Of a stretch of DNA of 9,473 nucleotides, positions 5,178-9,473 are shown in pieces. This DNA comes from a bacterium (GTDB lineage: Bacteria; Bacillota; Clostridia; Oscillospirales; Acutalibacteraceae): assembly GCA_004560045.1 (NCBI GenBank), contig SFWF01000090.1:1-9473 (forward strand), read 5' to 3'. Position 1 is the first letter of the stretch; every line of letters starts with the position of its first letter. Position numbers and translations under genes: made by a program. The notes beneath the pieces were generated by a model. That model had not been told where the DNA came from and did not search any database. It saw only the letters and a program-made list of their open reading frames with translations.

Positions 5178-5206
5178 TTGCAAGATATTAAAACTTTTAT
5201 TAAAAT
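5178..5206 (+). promoter_or_regulatory. Sigma-A promoter of the DUF5107/GH123-like operon
   Basis: TTGCAA (5178-5183), 17 bp, TAAAAT (5201-5206): four of six -35 and five of six -10 consensus bases at ideal spacing. Transcription would start near 5213, giving a very short leader that just includes the AAGGAG at 5215-5220. Confidence 0.6.
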
Positions 5207-5229
5207 AAAGAAAAAAGGAGCTGAATCTT

Positions 5230-7242
5230 ATGACAAAATGCTATGCCGCGCCATATATTATGCCTGCGGCTTCTCTCGGAAAGGAAAATCCTCTTCCCGA
5301 CATTAAAAACGTAAGCTATATTCACGCAGGAATTCAGACCACCGAGCGGGTCCCCGAAAAGGCCAAGACCTACATAAATAAGGGAATGATTTCCACCATG
5401 CTGCCCTACCGTCAGCTCGACGGCTACGACCGCGAAAGAAAGGACCGCGAGTTTAAGTCGGTAGTTATCGAGAACGAGAAGCTGAGGGCGGTATTTCTGC
5501 CCGAGCTTGGCGGCCGACTCTGGTCCCTTTACGATAAGGCGGCAGACCGCGAGCTTTTATACTGTAATCCCGTTTTTCAGCCCGGCAACCTTGCTCTCCG
5601 CAACGCCTGGTTTTCGGGCGGAGTTGAGTTCAATGTCTCCATAAAGGGCCACAATCCTCTGACCTGCGACCCTCTTTTCGCCCGTAAAATAACCCTTCCC
5701 GACGGAAGCGAGGGCGTAAGAATGTTCGAGTACGAGCGTATTCGCGGCGTGCTCTACGTGATCGACGCCTGGATCCCCGAGGGCGGAAATATGCTTTATA
5801 TCCGTCCGAGGATCGAAAACCGCACCGGTAAGGAGATATGGATGTACTGGTGGAGCAATATCGCCACGCCGACGGTTGAAAGGTGCCGCGTTATCGCCCC
5901 CTATACCGATACCTTTATAAATTATTTCGGAAACGACAGCTACGTTCTCGACTATTCAAACCGCGACGATGCCGTATCCCGTGACACCGAGATAAGCTAC
6001 CCCGAAAATCTTACCCGCTCCCTCGATTTCTTCTACTATATCGAGGACGACGACCCGAAATGGATAACCGCTCTTGATAAGGACGGCTACGGACTTATTC
6101 AGTGCTCCACAAAGGAGCTGAAGGGCCGCAAGCTCTTCCTTTGGGGGGAGGGCGCCGGCGGAAAGAACTGGAACCGCTTCCTGACCGACGGAAGTAATCC
6201 CGGCTATATCGAAATTCAGGCAGGACTTGCCAGAACTCAGCTTGAGCATATCCCCATGAAGGACGGGGAGACCTGGAGCTGGGTCGAGGCCTACGGTGCC
6301 GCAAACTGCGGTGATGCCGTGCACGGCGAATGGAAGACCGCAGTTGCCGCAGTTGAGGCCGACTTAAAGGGCAAATTCCCCGAGGATATGACCGCCACTC
6401 TCACGAAGGCCAAGACCTTCCCCGTAGACGCGGGAGAATATTTCCTTTTAGGCTCGGGCTGGGGCGCACTTGAAGAGAAAAAGCGCGAGGCCGAGGGCGG
6501 AAAGACCCTGTCGGTCGACGTTACCATCCCCGAGGAGGCTATGGGTGAGGCACAAAAGGAATGGATGACCCTTCTTACCGAGGGCTACCTGCCTGTTTGT
6601 GACGTAAACCGCGAGCCTGTAGGCTATGTTGTCGACGAATTTTGGAGAAGCCTCCTTAAAAAGTCGCTTCAGAAGCCCGAAAACCGTAACTGGTACGCAC
6701 TTATGCAGATGGCGGTAATCGAATACGCCGCAGGCAACACCGATACCGCTCTTGAGCTCTTTAGGGAATCGGTTTCGGTAGAAGAAAATGCCTGGAGCTA
6801 CCGCAATATCGCTATGATCTACCGAAACGAATATAAAAAGTTCGACGAGGCCTATACATATATGAAGAAGGCCTTCGAGCTAATAAAGACCACCCGCGGA
6901 ATCCTCGTCGACACCGCCACAACCTACCTTGCCGCAGGAAAATATACCGAGTGGATCGAGGCCTTCGAGAAGCTGGGCGAGTTTAAAAACGACGGCAGAC
7001 TTAAGCTTCATAAGGTTTCGGCTCTTATGGCACTCGACCGCTACGACGAGGCGGCAGAGATATTAAACCCCAACTTCTCTATGCCCGATATCAAGGAGGC
7101 CGATTCGGCCCTTTCGGACATCTGGTTTAAGCTTTACGGCAAATTTATTACCGATGAGACAGGTATAACCGACGAAAAAGAGGTTAAGGCCCTTGTTGAG
7201 GAGCGTTATCCCCTCGGCCACCTCGATTTCAGAACCCATTAA
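5230..7242 (+). CDS. DUF5107 domain protein with C-terminal TPR repeats
   Basis: A 670-aa protein. Residues ~50-355 fit DUF5107, a galactose-mutarotase-like beta-sandwich domain: note FLPELGGRLWSLYDKA (89-104), the LLYCNPVF strand (109-116), LRNAWFSGGVEFN (123-135) and HNPLT (141-145). Residues ~485-618 hold about four TPR-like helical pairs (such as NTDTALELFRESV, KKFDEAYTYMKKAFEL, DRYDEAAEIL). DUF5107 proteins commonly sit in carbohydrate loci and are suspected to bind or isomerise sugars, but no reaction is established and I do not assign one. Many relatives are longer (around 1,000 aa or more) with more TPRs, so this is a short form. There is no signal peptide. The start at 5230 follows AAGGAG with 9-nt spacing. 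The stop is 12 nt before the next gene, indicating co-translation in an operon. The conspicuous antisense frames under it are shadows. Confidence 0.88.
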   Translation: MTKCYAAPYIMPAASLGKENPLPDIKNVSYIHAGIQTTERVPEKAKTYINKGMISTMLPYRQLDGYDRERKDREFKSVVIENEKLRAVFLPELGGRLWSLYDKAADRELLYCNPVFQPGNLALRNAWFSGGVEFNVSIKGHNPLTCDPLFARKITLPDGSEGVRMFEYERIRGVLYVIDAWIPEGGNMLYIRPRIENRTGKEIWMYWWSNIATPTVERCRVIAPYTDTFINYFGNDSYVLDYSNRDDAVSRDTEISYPENLTRSLDFFYYIEDDDPKWITALDKDGYGLIQCSTKELKGRKLFLWGEGAGGKNWNRFLTDGSNPGYIEIQAGLARTQLEHIPMKDGETWSWVEAYGAANCGDAVHGEWKTAVAAVEADLKGKFPEDMTATLTKAKTFPVDAGEYFLLGSGWGALEEKKREAEGGKTLSVDVTIPEEAMGEAQKEWMTLLTEGYLPVCDVNREPVGYVVDEFWRSLLKKSLQKPENRNWYALMQMAVIEYAAGNTDTALELFRESVSVEENAWSYRNIAMIYRNEYKKFDEAYTYMKKAFELIKTTRGILVDTATTYLAAGKYTEWIEAFEKLGEFKNDGRLKLHKVSALMALDRYDEAAEILNPNFSMPDIKEADSALSDIWFKLYGKFITDETGITDEKEVKALVEERYPLGHLDFRTH

Positions 7243-7254
7243 GAGGTGATATTT

Positions 7255-9288
7255 ATGAAAAAAACTCCAATTGCACCCTGGACCCCCGTTGAGGCAGAGC
7301 AGCAGGGAAACGCCTGCTCTGTAGAGGTTTGGGACAGAACCTACACCGTCGACTCCGATCTGCTTTTTACCTCGATCAAAAGCCGCGGAAACGAAATTTT
7401 GTCGGCTCCCATGCGCCTTGTGGGAACCGAAAACGGCGAGGAGATAGTCTGGACCGAGCAGGCCCCCTTTATCTTTGAGCAGGACGGCGAACAGGCCACA
7501 CTCTGCGCCTCGGCCGAAAGCACCACCTTTATAGTAAACACCGCGATGAAGGTCGAATTTGACGGAAACGTCGATATCGATATTAAAATTATGCCCCGCG
7601 GTAAGACGGTTTACGAGGTCTTCGGCGTTGGAACCCCCAAGCCGAATGAATACTCCCTCGATAAGCTCTGGCTTGAAATTCCCCTTAAAAAGCAGTATTC
7701 CAAGCTCTTCCACTACTGGCCCACCTACGGTCACCCCACCTTTGAGGGCAAGGGAATCGAGCCCAGCGACGTTTCGATGTCCCGCGAGATTCCTTCCTCT
7801 ATGGCGATGCCCTTTAAGTGCCTTTTATGGCTGGGCACCGAGGAGCAGGGTCTTACCTGGTATGCCGACAGCGACGAAAGCTGGGAGCCTGCCGACCGAA
7901 AGCGCGCTATCGAGATAATCGACGGCGAGGATGAGGTCGTAGTCCGTTTCCACCTTATTGACGACACCTGTAAAGCCTGGGTACCCCATGAGCGTGAGGC
8001 TAAAAACTATACCTATATGCCTATTTCCTTTAAAATGGGACTTCAGGCTACCCCCGTAAAGCCCTTCCCGAAGAATCCCTATAAGGAAAAGATACTTCAT
8101 ATCGACTGCTTTAAGAAGATTCTTGAGGAATACGACGATTTCCTTTCAAAGCCGGTGGTTGAGGGCACCGACGAGATAGGCTTCGACCGCATTAAGCGCC
8201 TCGGCGTAACCACCCTCCTTATTCACGAAAAGTGGAACAAGACTCAGAACTATTGGAAGATAAGCGAGCCGACCCGTAAGCTTGCCCGTAAGATAGTCGA
8301 CGAATGTCATAAGCGCGGAATCAAGGTTATTCCTTATTTCGGCTACGAGCTTTCGACCCTTTCTCCCGATTTCTCGAAATACAGAGACTCCCTCCGCGTT
8401 TCTCAGACCGGACTTAACGGCGGCGGCTGGTACAGAAAGCCTAATCAGCGCGACTACGTGGTCTGCTTCGAGGGTCGGTATGCCGACGATTTCGTCGAGG
8501 GAATCAAGGGACTTACCGAGGAATTCGGCTTCGACGGAATCTATCTCGATTCCACCCTTCTGCCCTGTGCCTGCGTAAACGAGGCCCATGGCTGCGGCTA
8601 TAATACCGCCGACGGCAAGCGACGACCCACCTATACCGTATCGGCTCTCCGACGCTTTATGAAGAAGATCTATACCTATTTTGAGGAGCGTGGCGGCGTC
8701 GTCAACCCCCACCTTTCAAACTGTATGAATTCGCCCGCACTTTCCTTTGCACACCTTAACTGGGACGGCGAATATATTCAGACCTTCGTCAATAAAAACG
8801 GACTCGACGCTATGCCGATGGATTACCTGAGAACCGAGTATTCGGCAAGAAACTTAGGTGTTCCTTATGAGTTTTTGGTTTACACCTTCCCGAATTGGAG
8901 CTTTAACGACGGAATTTCCATCGCCCTTATTCACGGTATGCTTCCCCGTCCCAACGATATCGGCGGACCCTTAGAAAAAATGTCGGGAATCTGGAAGGCT
9001 ATCGACTCCTTCGATATGGAGGGAGCTTCCTGGCACCCTTACTGGAATAACGGTGTTCTCGCCGAGGACGAAAAGGTCAAGCTCAGCTACTACGAGGCCG
9101 AGGAGAACGGAAAGAAGAGCTTCTTAGTCTTTATTTCCAACCCCACCGACGGCGAAGCGGTATGCGAGGGCTTCAGCCTTACCGATAAGCCGGTCTCGGT
9201 CTACAGCGTAGACAAAAACAGCGAAATTTCAGGCGCTATAGCCTTTGCCCCCCGCGGCAGCGACGTGCTGATTGTTAAAGAGAAATAG
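7255..9288 (+). CDS. DUF6067/GH123_N-like glycoside hydrolase domain protein
   Basis: A 677-aa cytoplasmic protein in three parts. An N-terminal beta-sandwich (~15-265) contains PFKCLLWLGTEEQGLTWYAD (186-205), the hallmark of the DUF6067/GH123 N-terminal domain. A TIM-barrel region (~280-590) has FDGIYLDS (426-433) at a strand end, then a Cys/His cluster with HGCGY (445-449) and NWDGEY (502-507). A C-terminal beta-sandwich (~595-677) closes it. By family, GH123 enzymes are beta-N-acetylgalactosaminidases, but the DE catalytic pair of that family is not evident, so the substrate is unknown. Asp432, Asp504 and Glu506 are candidate acidic residues by position only. The start at ATG 7255 is set by GAGG with 8-nt spacing; an in-frame GTG at 7246 overlaps that site. 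It is co-transcribed with the DUF5107 gene and is the last gene before a terminator. A related GH36/GH31-like hydrolase is the main alternative. Confidence 0.82.
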   Translation: MKKTPIAPWTPVEAEQQGNACSVEVWDRTYTVDSDLLFTSIKSRGNEILSAPMRLVGTENGEEIVWTEQAPFIFEQDGEQATLCASAESTTFIVNTAMKVEFDGNVDIDIKIMPRGKTVYEVFGVGTPKPNEYSLDKLWLEIPLKKQYSKLFHYWPTYGHPTFEGKGIEPSDVSMSREIPSSMAMPFKCLLWLGTEEQGLTWYADSDESWEPADRKRAIEIIDGEDEVVVRFHLIDDTCKAWVPHEREAKNYTYMPISFKMGLQATPVKPFPKNPYKEKILHIDCFKKILEEYDDFLSKPVVEGTDEIGFDRIKRLGVTTLLIHEKWNKTQNYWKISEPTRKLARKIVDECHKRGIKVIPYFGYELSTLSPDFSKYRDSLRVSQTGLNGGGWYRKPNQRDYVVCFEGRYADDFVEGIKGLTEEFGFDGIYLDSTLLPCACVNEAHGCGYNTADGKRRPTYTVSALRRFMKKIYTYFEERGGVVNPHLSNCMNSPALSFAHLNWDGEYIQTFVNKNGLDAMPMDYLRTEYSARNLGVPYEFLVYTFPNWSFNDGISIALIHGMLPRPNDIGGPLEKMSGIWKAIDSFDMEGASWHPYWNNGVLAEDEKVKLSYYEAEENGKKSFLVFISNPTDGEAVCEGFSLTDKPVSVYSVDKNSEISGAIAFAPRGSDVLIVKEK

Positions 9289-9317
9289 AAAAAAGACCCC
9301 GAGAGGGTCTTTTTTTT
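9289..9317 (+). terminator. Intrinsic terminator of the DUF5107/GH123-like operon
   Basis: AAAAAAGACCC (9289-9299) pairs perfectly with GGGTCTTTTTT (9305-9315) around a CGAGA loop, with T continuing to 9317. It begins immediately after the TAG stop at 9286-9288. Confidence 0.9.
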
Positions 9318-9379
9318 AGGGAAAGGGGAAATGGGAAAGGTTAGGGACGCAGTTAACAGTGGACAGTGATCAGTGGAAA
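9318..9379 (-). repeat. Inverted NTTTCCC and CTGTCCA heptad block
   Basis: GGGAAAG, GGGAAAT, GGGAAAG, GTTAGGGACGCAG, then CAGTGGACAGTGATCAGTGG. On the minus strand this reads CTGTCCA heptads, CGTCCCTAACC, then NTTTCCC units, the same neighbours as at 863-940. It shows the repeat mosaic continues right of the operon. Confidence 0.65.
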
Positions 9380-9448
9380 GTTGTATAGTAAAAAAGGACT
9401 GTTCAAAGAGTGAAAATATGGTAAAATATTTTCAGGAGAGTGAACGGG

Positions 9449-9473
9449 ATGAAAAAGCAAATGAATTACACAA
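9449..9473 (+). CDS. Possible start of a gene running off the window
   Basis: ATG at 9449 opens a frame (MKKQMNYT) that is still open at the window end. AGGAG at 9434-9438 lies 10 nt upstream, a plausible ribosome binding site. A second open frame begins at ATG 9418 (MVKYFQESERDEKANELH) with a weaker AAAGAG site. The two overlap in different frames, so at most one is likely real. The product cannot be judged from so few codons. Confidence 0.4.

Noticed and set aside
7246..7254. GTG start at 7246 for the GH123-like gene
   Set aside because: The GTG overlaps the GAGG ribosome binding site that serves ATG 7255.
7063..7734. 223-codon minus-strand frame across the operon junction
   Set aside because: It is antisense to two well-supported genes, spans their boundary and has no promoter or ribosome binding site evidence. 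It reflects the codon bias of the real genes.
8146..8712. 188-codon minus-strand frame inside the GH123-like gene
   Set aside because: It is an antisense shadow of a clear coding region with no family resemblance.
1..9473. rRNA, tRNA or riboswitch
   Set aside because: I saw no tRNA cloverleaf, rRNA signature or known riboswitch core on either strand. The many hairpins are too short and too repetitive to be these.

Overview
The window looks like a chromosome segment of a spore-forming, probably gut-associated Clostridia (Firmicutes), most likely within the Oscillospirales/Ruminococcaceae-type groups. The evidence is a SpoVB-family flippase gene, strong AGGAGG-type ribosome binding sites, sigma-A promoters, intrinsic terminators with T tracts, and moderately GC-rich coding sequence beside AT-rich promoters. 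The taxon is inferred from style and gene content, as no marker gene is present.

Layout: 1-1059 is non-coding and made almost entirely of short repeat modules and small hairpins. 1060-2574 (minus) encodes a SpoVB-like membrane flippase. 2575-3580 is again non-coding: an array of about eight 38-bp tandem repeats, two sets of heptanucleotide repeats, and copies of a ~130-bp hairpin-rich element. 3609-4493 (minus) encodes a GH16-family glycosidase with no signal peptide, with a clear promoter and a terminator that contains its own stop codon. 4494-5229 is a 736-bp divergent intergenic region with a seven-hairpin array, another repeat element, then a promoter and an operator-like direct repeat. 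5230-7242 and 7255-9288 (plus) form a two-gene operon: a DUF5107+TPR protein and a DUF6067/GH123_N-like TIM-barrel protein, closed by an intrinsic terminator. After more repeat sequence, the first codons of another plus-strand gene may begin near 9449.

How the genes fit together: the GH16 enzyme and the divergent DUF5107/GH123-like pair are all predicted cytoplasmic and all carbohydrate-related by fold. They may form a small intracellular oligosaccharide-processing locus. No transporter or regulator lies in the window. The SpoVB-like gene appears unrelated to them.

The most unusual content is the intergenic sequence. At least five array types share one architecture: a short conserved linker (about 4-9 nt) alternating with interchangeable perfect mini-hairpins. 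The hairpin arms differ from copy to copy but remain complementary, and many loops are GNA triloops, often in the heptamer GCGAAGC. These arrays are mixed with three heptanucleotide tandem-repeat families and a ~130-190-bp element present in several orientations.
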